64,000 nt of DNA from Glycine soja (lineage: Eukaryota > Streptophyta > Magnoliopsida > Fabales > Fabaceae). Positions within the stretch are counted from its first letter, which is position 1; every line of letters starts with the position of its first letter. Below are positions 1 through 12,200 of the stretch, piece by piece. Position numbers and translations under genes: made by a program. The notes beneath the pieces are model-generated. The model ran no database searches. It was not told the origin of the DNA and saw nothing but the letters and a program-made list of their open reading frames with translations. The stretch is taken from the NCBI RefSeq assembly GCF_004193775.1, contig NC_041005.1, positions 4,218,501-4,282,500 on the forward strand, in the 5' to 3' direction.

Positions 1-562
1 AATAAATGAATGTGAAAGAGATGAAAAACTAGTACCAAGATTATTAAGAATAAAAAAGTACCAAGATTATTAAATAAAATTCATGTTATTTTTTTAAAAC
101 ATAGAACAAGACTTATTCAATAAAGAATGAATTTAAACTATTTTGTCTTTTTTTAATCCTACCATTTATTTAATTATAAAATATATTTTTTATCAAAGTT
201 AATTATAAATGAATTAAAATCTATTAAATACTAAAAAAAATTAATTTATAATTAACTTAATAACTCTATTAATCATAATTATTGGTCAATAATCAAAATC
301 GCTAATTTATAAAATTAAAAGAATCAAATGCTAGAATTAAACATCAGAAGGACCAAAATCGTAGATTTAAAAAAATAAGAAGATAAAAATTACAATTTAA
401 ATTAATTAAATGGCACGAATTAACCAAGCATTAAATATTACATCTAATTTTAAATTGTAAGTTTAAAACAATTTTACAACGACTCAACCAAGAACTATAT
501 AATAATTACAGATTTCTAGGTCATGTAATTTACTAATTATTAAATAATGTTAAATAAATAAT
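1..562. other. AT-rich intergenic DNA, left edge
   Basis: No gene seen. About 240-420 contains phrases such as gaccaaaatcgtagatt, of the kind found in one arm of AT-rich foldback MITEs elsewhere in this window, so it may be a decayed arm. Nothing else is supported. Confidence 0.5.
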
Positions 563-567
563 AAAGT

Positions 568-3091
568 TGTGACACCCTCTACCTCGATATACATATTTAT
601 ATAATAAAATACATAAAAATATGAAATTACATAAAATGAGATTTTATTCAATGAAATAAAAGAGTTCACATGGATAAAAGGTTCACATTCACTTCACTAT
701 TACCAAATAAAACTTGTCATAAATATTTTCGGCTCAAAACTCATGACCCAATATCACATCCTATCAAAGCATTGTATCCTGATGTCCTCCAGCACAAGGT
801 TCCTTAAAGCAATCCACCTAATCATCTGCTTCCACGAACACAAGGTTCGAGATCGTCACAAGATTCAAACACAAACAGCACACGGAGAGTGAGTTATCAC
901 ATTCCTAACTAATAGAGAGAAATGTGATAACATATTGATATACATATCATATAAATGAAATACACTTTACTTAAATACATCTCACGTCATTCCACCACTT
1001 GTCACGTAACATCATATATCAACACAATACGTCTCATTCATTTTCACATCATTCACGTACTCAAAGATCAAAACACAATATCACTCAACCAATCAATATC
1101 GATCAATACACAAGCGTTATGTAATAGATATACTAAGACTCAATCCTATATGCAATGTGATATCATGTCGGTGAAAAACCTCGTCAGGCGCCTAGAAGTA
1201 CATGACAAGACAAATCACACATTGGTAAGTCAGGTCACTCTCATTAGGTAAAATTACAGGGAGACTATTCAGGGTCATATTATTTGGCGAGAATGCTCAA
1301 ACCATGTGGGATCGACACATGCTTAAAGGAGCACTCAAACCAGGTGTATTTATCCCCAAGGCTTATACTCCGAATAGTCCGTCAGTACCTCTCCCTCCTA
1401 ATTCAGGTCCAACCTAGAAAACATTCTAGCACACAAACTCTATCTATCAACTGTACAAAACACTCGACTCCTCAATTGTTCTCAAAATAATTTTAACTCG
1501 TTGCGTCTCAAAGTGATTAAACTCGTTAGGTTTCCACAGTGGATCCTATCACAATACTCGTTGCACATTAACTCGTCACCCTTAAAAGGTCTTACAGTCG
1601 TGTGATTGTATGGTTCATAGCTCACAACTTAATACACATAACATGTCAATACACACGTGTGATATTGCAATTTAACACATACTCAACTTGTCACTTACAC
1701 ATAGTTCATCACACTTTCGTAATCCCAAGACAATACATTATCACGCCTCATGCATTATATACATGTCACACAATAATAATATTAATATGTTATGTTCATA
1801 TGATTAAACCCCTCAAACAATTTCACATAATTATATCAAAATCAAAGGAATCAAAATCATAGTTCAAAAACATGAAAACACTAAGAACACTTAATTTTAT
1901 CAACTAATTCGCGTCAGGGCATCAATTAGTCCGTCAAACACAACAATCTCATAATTATAATTGTAAAGGAAGAATCATGATACAATAAACATCCCAAAAT
2001 AAATTTCAATTTGATCCTCTAAGGATCCCTACACATGTTCATTTTAACCTTAACTGCGATAAACTCATCCCTTACCTCTAAGCAGGCTCACGTGTGTAGT
2101 TCGACAGTGATAACAGTGTCTCTAGCGGTTTCCCAAGATTCCTCAAGCTTTTCCTCTGGTTTCTTTGCTAGGGTTTCCAAACTTTAGAGAGAATGAGAAG
2201 AAAAAAGAGAGCTATGTGGGAGGGACATTTCTCTCACAACAGACTTTTTTTTTGGAAATCCCAACGGTAGGGGTGTTCCAAAATGAGTTCCGAACCGTAT
2301 ATTCAAATTTCAAAATGATCTGATGGTTAAAGAGTCTGGGATCATAGTTTTACTGGGATAGTTTGAATATCTGCGAGAAAAAAGAACTATGTGCGAGAGA
2401 CATTTCTCTCACCACAGATATTATTTTGCAAATTCCAATGATGGGAATGTGAAAAAATAAGTTCCAAACCTCATGTTTAAATTTTACTACGATCCAACGA
2501 TTAACGAGTCTGAAATCGTAGTTTTACTGGGATACATCTGGATATATGCAGGAAAATAGAGCTACGTGCGAGGGATATTTCTCTCACCACAGACATTATT
2601 TCACAAATTCCAACGGTAGAATTTGCGAAAATGAGTTCTAAACCCAATGTTCAAATTGCACAATGATTCATTGGTTAACAAGTTTGAGATCGTAGTTTTA
2701 CTATAACAGGTTTGAGTGTATGTGAAAAAAAAAGAGGATTTTAGGAGAAAGAGAATGAAAGACGGATTTGAGAAGAAGAAGAGAGAGCATAGATACTTAT
2801 CGACCTAATATTTTTTTATGGTCAGAGTACTCTCAGCCTATTATTTATTCTATTTTCTTATAAAAAAAGGAACTTTATTATACTCTTTATCAAACAAATA
2901 AATAAAACATCTTTTTTTCTTCATTTCCTAAAACACATATTTTTTTTATTTACCTCAAAAACATTATTTTAATCAATAAAACAATTTCTCCTTATTTATT
3001 TAATTATAAAAATCTCATTATTTTTCTAAAATTTTATTTATTTTTAAATAAAATTATTTTTAATTTATTTTACAAAAAATGGGATGTTACA
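568..3091. mobile_element. Solo LTR of a Ty3/Gypsy-type retrotransposon, about 2.5 kb
   Basis: The block starts TGTGACACCCT and ends GGGATGTTACA, so it has TG...CA ends inside an imperfect terminal inverted repeat (TGTRACAYCC). It is flanked by the same five bases, aaagt, at 563-567 and 3092-3096, which is the target duplication made by a retroviral-type integrase. No gag-pol reading frame lies inside and only one LTR copy is visible. The simplest reading is a solo LTR left by recombination between two LTRs. TGTRACAYCC ends are common in plant Gypsy LTRs; the family name is not assigned. Short open frames at 955-1862 lie inside it and have no recognisable content. Confidence 0.8.
2208..2732. 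repeat. Three tandem copies of a 175-bp unit inside the LTR
   Basis: The phrase agagctatgtg recurs in diverged form starting at 2208, 2383 and 2558, a spacing of exactly 175 bp each time. Each copy goes on with a ttctctcac-cacagac phrase, a block like caaattccaa-gg, a gagttc-aaacc block, and a segment ending cgtagttttactgggata. The copies differ by many substitutions but little in length, so the duplication is old. Confidence 0.85.
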
Positions 3092-6000
3092 AAAGTAGTA
3101 TTGGGGCCAATTTAATTAGTTGCATAGTATAATGTCCTAGACAAATCACACTAGAATGAGAGAGATTCAAGAGACTCTTAAGTATGAGACTGTACAATTG
3201 AAGATGTCTTAAATGTATTAATTGATATTATTTATATCAATAAAATACATATACTTTTTGGTAGTCTATCATTTAAGAACTCTATAACTAGGCATACTTG
3301 AATTGGAGTAATTATAAGATAAGTGACATTTTAAAAAGTTTCTAAAGACTTGTGAGTGAGGATAAGAGATGTTGAAAAAGTGTTATACATGGAGGGTTTT
3401 AATTGAGTGAAGTATCACTGAGTAAAGTGTTATAATGTAAGAATCATCGAACAATCGACAATCAGGAACATTTTTTATCGTACATGTGATCTTTTACCAT
3501 CTATGGTGAAATTAGATCAAAATTAATAAGTTTTCTGTTTTTTTAAGATTTTAGTTGGTGTTATTCAATTATTGATATTTTATTTCAATTTATTACAGTA
3601 ATATTGAATTAAAAAAAACTGAAATAAATCTCAATAAATTCTAGTTATAAAATTTAAAATTAAATACTAACTCATTTATGATGTGATGTTAATGTATATA
3701 TAATTAGTTTTATATTAGTTTAGATTAACATTAACATCACATCATATCTATACAGAGCACTAGAGGTATTTTTAACGTCAAAACACACGTATCTTTTGAA
3801 TGTCATGATCATTTAGAGTTTTGGATAATTTTGACTTTTTAGTAAAATTAATTGAATTTAAAACATATATAATGTCATTGTTGTTAATAAAGTTATCTTC
3901 CACCAAAATCACAGAAAAATAATAATAATGAAAATACGGATCATTGCCGTCAGTGGAATTCAGAGGGAAGGGGTTGGAACTCGGTACCTCCATATCATTT
4001 TCTACTTTGTTTATATATATTTATTTTATCTCTTTTAATTTTTTAAAAAATAGAGGAAAAATGAGTTAAAATAAAAGGATTAAAATCCCTTTCATTCTTT
4101 TTAGTTCTAATTCTAATATTCAAAAGAGTTTGAAACAACAGAAGGCAAAATGATTTATAACTTTTAGATTATATTGATTATATATTATCTTAAAACTTTA
4201 TGTTAATTCTCATCTCTTCTATTCCTATTTATAAAAATAAAAACACTATACTATTTATATCTTTTTTCCTTTTTTCCTCTTATAAACTAAATGAACCTTC
4301 CTTTTCTTCTCTGCATTTCTTCACCTCTCACTTTCTCTTAAACAACTAAACAAGAAAACTTTATCTTATTCTCCTTTCTTTCTCCCCTTATATCTACCAA
4401 ACAGATCATGTTAAGCATTGTTAACTCATGAATGCAATGGACCAAAGAAATATATGTATAAATGGCGCACTTTGTCGAGTGACGACAACCATCGTTAACA
4501 GAACCTTCAGCATTCGGCGAAGAATCATGAATCCAATACCCACGTGAAATTGAATTTGAGACTCCAAGTGAGGCTAAATAACATGTTCTGTCGATAAAAA
4601 ATCCTTCTTTACGGCGAAATTTTTTTACCAAAAAAATTAGGAGAATATCGTGACACTAGCAAAGGTGGATAAATATAGCTAGTAATAAAATGCATGTCTT
4701 TCAACTAAGAAAATTAGCACGTGCACAGGACACAATATTTTAAAAAATGAATACTATAAGTAATAAAGGAACATGCCTTTAAGCAAATTAATATATACAT
4801 AAAACCATGTCCATTAAAATGTTATCGTGAAACTTTTTAAATGTGTGTACATTATATACCCTTTATCTAAATTTGTCTTTGATGAATTCACTAGCTCGTA
4901 ATTTTTCATCAATAGGAAATTTTAGGAAAAACTGTGTATTTAATTCTACTTTTTTTTTGTCAAATTCCTAATAAAAATTTAAAATTAATTAAGCTAAACC
5001 AAACCAAACTATATTTTTAAAAATTTAAATAATGTTTTAAACCAATTAATTGGTTTCCTTTTTTTGATAATCAGTTTGGTTAAATATTTTTAAACCCAGC
5101 ATTTCTTTTTCACAAAATGAAATTATTTTTAAAACCAGTTTAGGAGCAGTTCAAGAAAAACTAAATTAGATTTGAAAAAAAATGGTTTAATTTTGAAATC
5201 CAATTCACACAATTTCACATACTAGCTTCAGAATCAGATTTGGTTTAGTTTTATGTAAAATCAAACCATACTCCTTCCTACTGTTTAATTTATGAATTTT
5301 AAGAAAGAAGTTTGTTCCAATAGAACATGATATGGTTATTAGTCAACATGTTGAAAAATTAATTAAAAACACATTTTTTCAACTAAATTTTACTTCTCTG
5401 CTATACAATAAGGTTAAAAAATATGTTATTCTTACTTTGTTTTTTCGATAACTTTTACAAAACTTTTTCTCTTTATCATCACATTATCTAATCAAACACT
5501 TCTCTAATTTTTATGTCTTCCTCCTTTATTTTAGAAAGTATTTTGATAATGTTAAATGAAAAAAAAAAATACTATATGCAAGATATATATGGGTGGGTGG
5601 GGGGAGGGATTAAGTCATATATAGGTTTTTTCCCATTTGTCTCCGATAAGATAGAGAAATAGTATATAATAACGGGAAGAAGAAGAACACGTCTCTTGGT
5701 TTCAAACATTCTAATATTCATATATTTATATGATGTTTCTATTTCTCATTCACTCTGTCTTTTATCACTTTATCTATCACTTATGGCATTATGACATATT
5801 TCATTTCGTTCTTCGTGCCTTTCACCAGATTGATATACCTAGCAAGCGTGTATCTGTTCAGCACCAATCCATGGTCTGAAGAATATTTGCGGTAGAATTT
5901 GAAATTTCTGATGATTTTTTATTCATCTATCAAGTTTCAGTAATTACTTGTAAGGATTCTTACGCTTTAAGTAGTACGTAAAAGAGACGATGAATTATGT

Positions 6001-6981
6001 GTAAAATTAGAGCGTGTTTAATTTTTACTTGTTAAGCATACTTAAAAGTTATAAGACCCTCCTAAGATATAGATTGGTGTTCAGTGTGTTATGACGTGTT
6101 ATTAAATAGTGCCCCTGAATTGAATTCCTTAATTTGTGGGTGCCCATTACTAACAATCCTAGGTCATGATGCAGTATCTCGCATTCTCCTCGCCTCTATT
6201 CTAGTTCTGTACATATAATATTGTCAAGAAGGTTCTGGAGTGACCTGAAACATTTCCCTGTGGTCCAATAATAGTTAATTGAGCCTGATACGTGTTAGCA
6301 TGTTTGGTTAAATAGGCCTACAACAGTATCATTTTTCAATATTTTATTGATAATAATGGTCATAATTAATATATAAACTATTCTTATAACTGTGTGTGAC
6401 AACGTATATTCAAAGTGGATTCCACAGCAAACAGAAAGCATAAATGCTGATCAAAACAACCAAATTAAGTAGAAGAGGGTTCATACTTGATGGTGAGTCT
6501 TATATACTGTATATATTATCCCTGTAGTATTTAGGCTAAGGATAAAGCAATTAATTATCTGAGCTATCGGTGTCGTGAATAAACCACGCCTCATTTTCAT
6601 GCCTGGGTATAGGAATAGGATGCATAGTGGATAGTGTTGACTGTGTGTTCCGATTCAGGTGAACGTGCATTTATACCCCCACCCACACACTCTCAGAAAT
6701 TAAAGTCCACAAGTAGTAACACTCAACACATGCACGAGCTGCACTAGGTATAGTATCTTTTCAACCGAAAAGGATGCCTCGTCCCAATGCTAGCTAGCTA
6801 AATTATTATTTATTTTTTCCTTGCCATGAAAACCCATAATAAATAAAAAGAAGATCTTTTTATTATTATATGACGAAAAGAATGAAGAAGGAAACGGATT
6901 GGATACAAGGGTATCTAATTCGCACATGTCATCATTCAAATAAAGACAAAACCCCATCTCTCATCCACTCCTTAATACTAC

Positions 6982-6988
6982 TATATAG
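6982..6988 (+). promoter_or_regulatory. Candidate TATA box of MAX1
   Basis: TATATAG lies about 130 bp upstream of the MAX1 start codon in a ctactatatagtctc context, followed by an A/C-rich leader. Distance and sequence fit a plant core promoter. No transcription start can be seen directly. Confidence 0.45.
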
Positions 6989-7112
6989 TCTCAACCTCAA
7001 CCAGGAGGCATCAAGAGTCCCCCCCAAAACCAACCAACCAAATTAAAGCCTCACTCTCTTTCTCTTCATTTGTAGATTCCTATACTGTTGCAAGGAAAAT
7101 AAAACAAAGATA

Positions 7113-7120
7113 GTATATAC
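7113..7120. promoter_or_regulatory. P1BS-like palindrome next to the MAX1 start
   Basis: GTATATAC matches GNATATNC, the binding site described for PHR1-type phosphate-starvation factors, and ends directly before the ATG. It would lie in the leader, not upstream of transcription, and such a short motif occurs often by chance in AT-rich DNA. Confidence 0.25.
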
Positions 7121-9223
7121 ATGGTGGTGTTCATGGATTATTTGGAATGGTTGTTTGCAATTCCAAGTGTCCCTTCTGCTTCAGCAATGTTCACCCTGCT
7201 TGCTTTAATTGGAGGATTGTTGGTTTATCTGTATGCACCCTATTGGGGGTTAAGGAAGGTTCCAGGGCCACCATCTCTGCCCCTTGTAGGACACCTTCCC
7301 TTGCTGGCAAAGTATGGTCCTGATGTGTTCTCAGTCCTGGCCAAGCAATATGGTCCTATTTACAGGTTAGTATGCTTACATGTATTTGGTGCAACATATA
7401 TAGTCAATTGATGATTAATTTGTTAGTATATATTTATGCTATTTTTCTTCCCCGGCTTTCATTGGATTGATAACAGAAAAGGGTCGTTAGTCTTGATTGG
7501 ATATCGATCTTGTTGTATTTATGTCCATTCAAATGCCTCAAACTCCTTTTGGAGAATGATATGATCTTAGGCAGAATCACGATGGCAGACTAAGGTTGGT
7601 TGGTTGAGTCTTGTGTGTGGTTTTGGTATTGCCCCGGAGGAACTAGCTACAAATATTAAAAAAGTGATTATTATATGATCCAAGTGTCCTACTTGTTCTT
7701 GTTTACTCAGATGCTTGCTTGCTTCCATACAATAAACTGAAAAAGGGCCCAGCGCCAGCGTCGTATGCTTTGATGTCTTTCTCGACCCGGGCAATAAAAC
7801 CGAATATGTTTAAGAGAAAATATTTTATGTTGTAAAACTATTTTATTTCATCATCTAACTATAAATTGTTATATCATCTAATCACAAATAATATAGACTT
7901 ATAATATATAATACTTTCCTATTCAATGAAAATCTAAAACTGTTATGCACATTTTGAGTATATAATTTATTTTCTATTTTCTAATATTTTTTTGTTATTA
8001 AGCGATTTTTATATGAAGCCGCCAAATAAACAGTGCTGGATTGGGAATAAGATCTCTATAACTTAAGAGTGTCGATAAATGCCTACTTTGGAGAGAAATT
8101 ATCATATGTAATAGTGTAATACGATTCTCAACAATTTTTACATGATGTATAATTGATTATTTATTAAATTTTTAAATTAAAAACTTAATTAAATGTTACA
8201 TAGAAATTAATTGAAACTATTATGATCATAGACAATCTCTATATGAGTAACTCAATTATGTATCATGTATAGATTAACTGAAACTATAAAAATATAAGGT
8301 GGTAGCCCTAGAAGACCTAAATCATATAATAATTTATCCATTGTTAAGGGTGGGAAGATGACAGTAAAAAAAAAAAGTGGCAAGATGCATGGGAGATATG
8401 AAGAAAAAATGTAGAAAGAAAGTGATAAATGTTAAAAGTAATTCAATAGAAAAAGAAATGAAAAGATATAAAGAAAATGGAGTAAAATTGATATGGATCG
8501 GAAAAGAAAATGTCTATTTTGTAAGAGTTTTAGATATAGTAGGTGAAAAAAGAGTACAAAAACTTATTAAATACACGTGGATGTGTTATATTGGTTATTT
8601 GAAAAGTTATATAATTTGTGGAAATAAAGAAAAGAGTTTTGGATGGGCGTTCGTGCAATCTGTTTTCGTAACAAACAGGATTTCCAAATTTATAATTTTT
8701 CATCATTTAATAGGTCCTACCACGATTGATAAATAACTACTCCTCCTAAAACAGGAGTATTATGTATTCTATTGCATCCTGCAAGGATATTATTGGTCCT
8801 TGGTGCTCATAAATTGTAGGTTCCCTTTATGTGAAAATTTCTTGGAGTGACTACCGTTAAGCAAATCATTTCGGAATCCGAGCTAGTTATTAATGTCCCA
8901 CGATAAACAAAAATTACTATTTAGGCAATCTATCTATCAGCCTCTCCTAAAATAATTCCTTTTGTTCATAAAATTTAGATTTGGTGTATTGTTAATATAA
9001 AAATTATATAGACATTTAAGAGAATATATCATAATGTTAATTAATTATAATTAGTATAAAACCTTCTTACATATTGTACCAAAACAACAACTTTTAATAT
9101 TATTGACATTACATTAAAATAAATTATCATAGTTAAGGTCTTAAGCTTTGCTTATATTGTGTCTTTTTAAGGCTTTAAGCACAAAAAGTATGTTTATTCC
9201 ACATTTAAAGTTTATAAAATTAA

Positions 9224-9290
<67 letters not shown>

Positions 9291-12200
9291 TAACAAAATA
9301 TTAATAAACTAATAATTAATATTTATTGATAAAAAGACACACTCAACAAATAGTGCCAGCAGTGCATGCTAGATGATAGAAGTGAAAAGTGGAAAAAATG
9401 AAGAATAATCAGCACTGATTATCAGTCATTTTTACCAACTCTTTTTTTCTTTTTTTATTCTTATTAAGCAGCACGTGCTAAGTTTCATAAAACCTTTTGG
9501 GGTTGGCGCTTCACACATATATACTAGCTAGTAGTTAACAGTAGCTGTTTTTTCTTAGTTGAGCTGATTCTTTATTCCATGATTTTCCTGGTTATGGTTG
9601 TAAATGATGTTCTTATTATTTATTGGTGCAGATTCCATATGGGAAGACAGCCACTAATAATTATAGCAGATGCAGAGCTTTGTAAGGAGGCTGGAATAAA
9701 AAAATTCAAAGACATTTCAAACAGAAGTATTCCCTCACCAATTTCTGCTTCCCCTCTTCACCAAAAGGGCCTCTTCTTCAGCCGGTATGCAAATTATGAC
9801 CCAACAGCTTTCAATAATAGTAATGTTATTTCTACAATTTGGTAGTGTTTGCCAAGTAATTTCAGCAGTTATAAACAACTTTAACTAACTTATAAGTTAA
9901 TTTGACTAAAATTATATTTTCTTAAATAATCACTTACTTTTCATATATTGTAGAATGAGAATTTAAGTTATACAATTTCATTTTATTTTCCTTTTATAGC
10001 AAAAAAATATTTTCTCTCTTTTTTATCATCCCCAATAATTATTGATGTTTTTGAAATGATTTTTCTAATCAAAATTTTTAATCTTCACATGTCAAGCCCA
10101 TTGGGGGAAAGAAGTATAAACCAAACAGGAAAATTAACACGGGTGCTGGTGCTTTTTTTTTCCCCTTCAAAACTAAGATAATTAGCAATGATTATTTTCC
10201 TCCAAATATGAGAGGCATGAAGTGACATCAAGTTATACAGTATACTAGTAATATTTCTCTGTTAATAATGCCATAACATGAAAAAAGTGGTAGCACGTTG
10301 TGTTGGAGTTACATCAAACAATTATGCCAAATGCTATTATATGCATACAGCATGGTATTGAAGATGAAAAGAATGAATGAGAATGTGAGATTAAAAAATA
10401 TAATAATTATATAACATTTTTTTATTATATTACTTATTAGTCTTATATTTTTCTTTCCTTTCAATTTTATCTTTTTTACATGTTCTATTTTATCTGTCTT
10501 GTAACTATAGAAAAGGGTCATAAAAATATAATATATCAAACAAAAGAATAACTTTAATTAAATCCGATATATCCCCAATTAATGATGATTCAATATATTA
10601 TAAATATATGAGTAATTTATATCTGTAGTCAATTTATCATGCATACATACATGACATTTTACTGGTTCAGCACAGAAGTTATTATGCAATTATTTGTAGA
10701 CTTCTTGCCAAAAGAAGTTGTAATTTTAAGCTGGATCAATTTTACACTTTTAATTTGTGAATTAGACAAAATAAATCAGAATTTGAGCCTTAAAAAATGT
10801 GAGTATGTAGAAAGGAAATTAATGCATCACCAGTTTTTTAAGAACTGCAGAAAATCTTAGCTAGGTATAATTTTATAACTTTGAGCCAAGCAATAATTGG
10901 ACTTTGAACCCTGTATAAGATGTTTTGAAACAGCAGATGATCGTAATGCAAATGTAAAACGTTGCCTGTTTAGCAAATAAATACAATAGTACGTTAAACA
11001 ATCCTTTCAATAATTAAAAATGAAGGTACAAAAGACTACCACATGCATTAACAACGGCTGATAAGAGGTTTTACAAAATTCTTACAAAGAGAAATTATTA
11101 ATTTCAAGAATCAAATGTAAATGTTACTAGCAAAGTGCTACAACGGCTGATAAGAGGTTTTACAAAATTATTACTAAGAGAAATTATCAATTGCAAGAAT
11201 CAAATGTAAATGTTACTAGCAAAGTGCTAGAATTTTTTGTTGAAAATAAATAATTAGTCTATGTAATGTTACTCGTTTTACCGCTTTATTTTACATATAT
11301 TTGGATTTTAAGTTTTATCTTTATACCTCAGTCAAAAAAAACTTTTATCTTTGTAATTCTTAATAAATGTTGATCTTTGTCTTCCATGAAGAACTTATTT
11401 ATTTCTAATAGTGTTTAATTGACAAATCATCATTGCTTAAGGGAAAAAGGTTAATACAGGTAAAAGCATAGTAGTCAACATGCCAATAACTAAAAGAAAG
11501 GGGGTGGGGAGTAAAGTAAAACTACATGAATTAACTATTAATTTTAACCACAATCTGTTTTGGTAATGTCACCACCGAGTAAAAATTGTATGATGCACAC
11601 AAGTGAATCACATGAAATTTTAACGGATCTGCCTTTAAGTTGTACAAAAGCTATTCTTTAGATACTGGTTTCTACTTTCTAGTGGTCCACTAAGTTGAAT
11701 ATCATTTTCTTTCCCTTTTGTGATCATTAGTCGTGAAATCCATACGTCAGAGCCCATGTGCCCTGCATGTTAATGCTTCTCCAAAAACTATTATAGTGCT
11801 ATGCCAATCCTCTATAATAGTCAAATTCAAATTCACCCAACTTCATTTCAAATCAAATATTCAAACAGTTTCTTGCAAATTGATGGTGCAGGGATTCACA
11901 ATGGTCTACCATGCGAAACACTATATTATCAATGTACCAGCCATCATACTTGTCCAGATTAGTGCCAACAATGCAGTCCTTCATAGAATCTGCGACTCAA
12001 AACCTTGACTCTCAAAAAGAAGACATAATTTTCTCCAACCTGTCCCTAAGATTAGCAACTGATGTGATTGGACATGCAGCATTTGGTGTCAACTTTGGCC
12101 TTTCTAGGCCACATTCAGTTTGTGATTCCATCAAGAGTGTTAATGTTAACAATAACAATAACAATGCAAGTGCTAGTAGTAGTAGTAGTAGTAATGATAA

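Larger units (their letters stand above)
3097..7120. other. Intergenic region upstream of MAX1
   Basis: No convincing gene was found. It is AT-rich, with short direct and inverted AT repeats near 3660-3745 and 4930-5240. A G-rich run at 5591-5608 fits a quadruplex pattern. The last few hundred bases should hold the MAX1 promoter. A 97-codon open frame at 4338-4631 on the minus strand has no family motif and is treated as chance. Confidence 0.5.

Noticed and set aside
955..1862. Three short + strand open frames
   Set aside because: They lie inside the solo LTR, have no family motifs, and their composition follows the AT-rich repeat.
4338..4631. 97-codon minus-strand frame
   Set aside because: No recognisable domain, no splice partners and no similar sequence nearby; treated as chance.
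8377..8736. 119-codon + frame in MAX1 intron 1
   Set aside because: Lys/Asn/Ile-rich composition from AT-rich DNA, no motif, and it lies between two well-joined exons.
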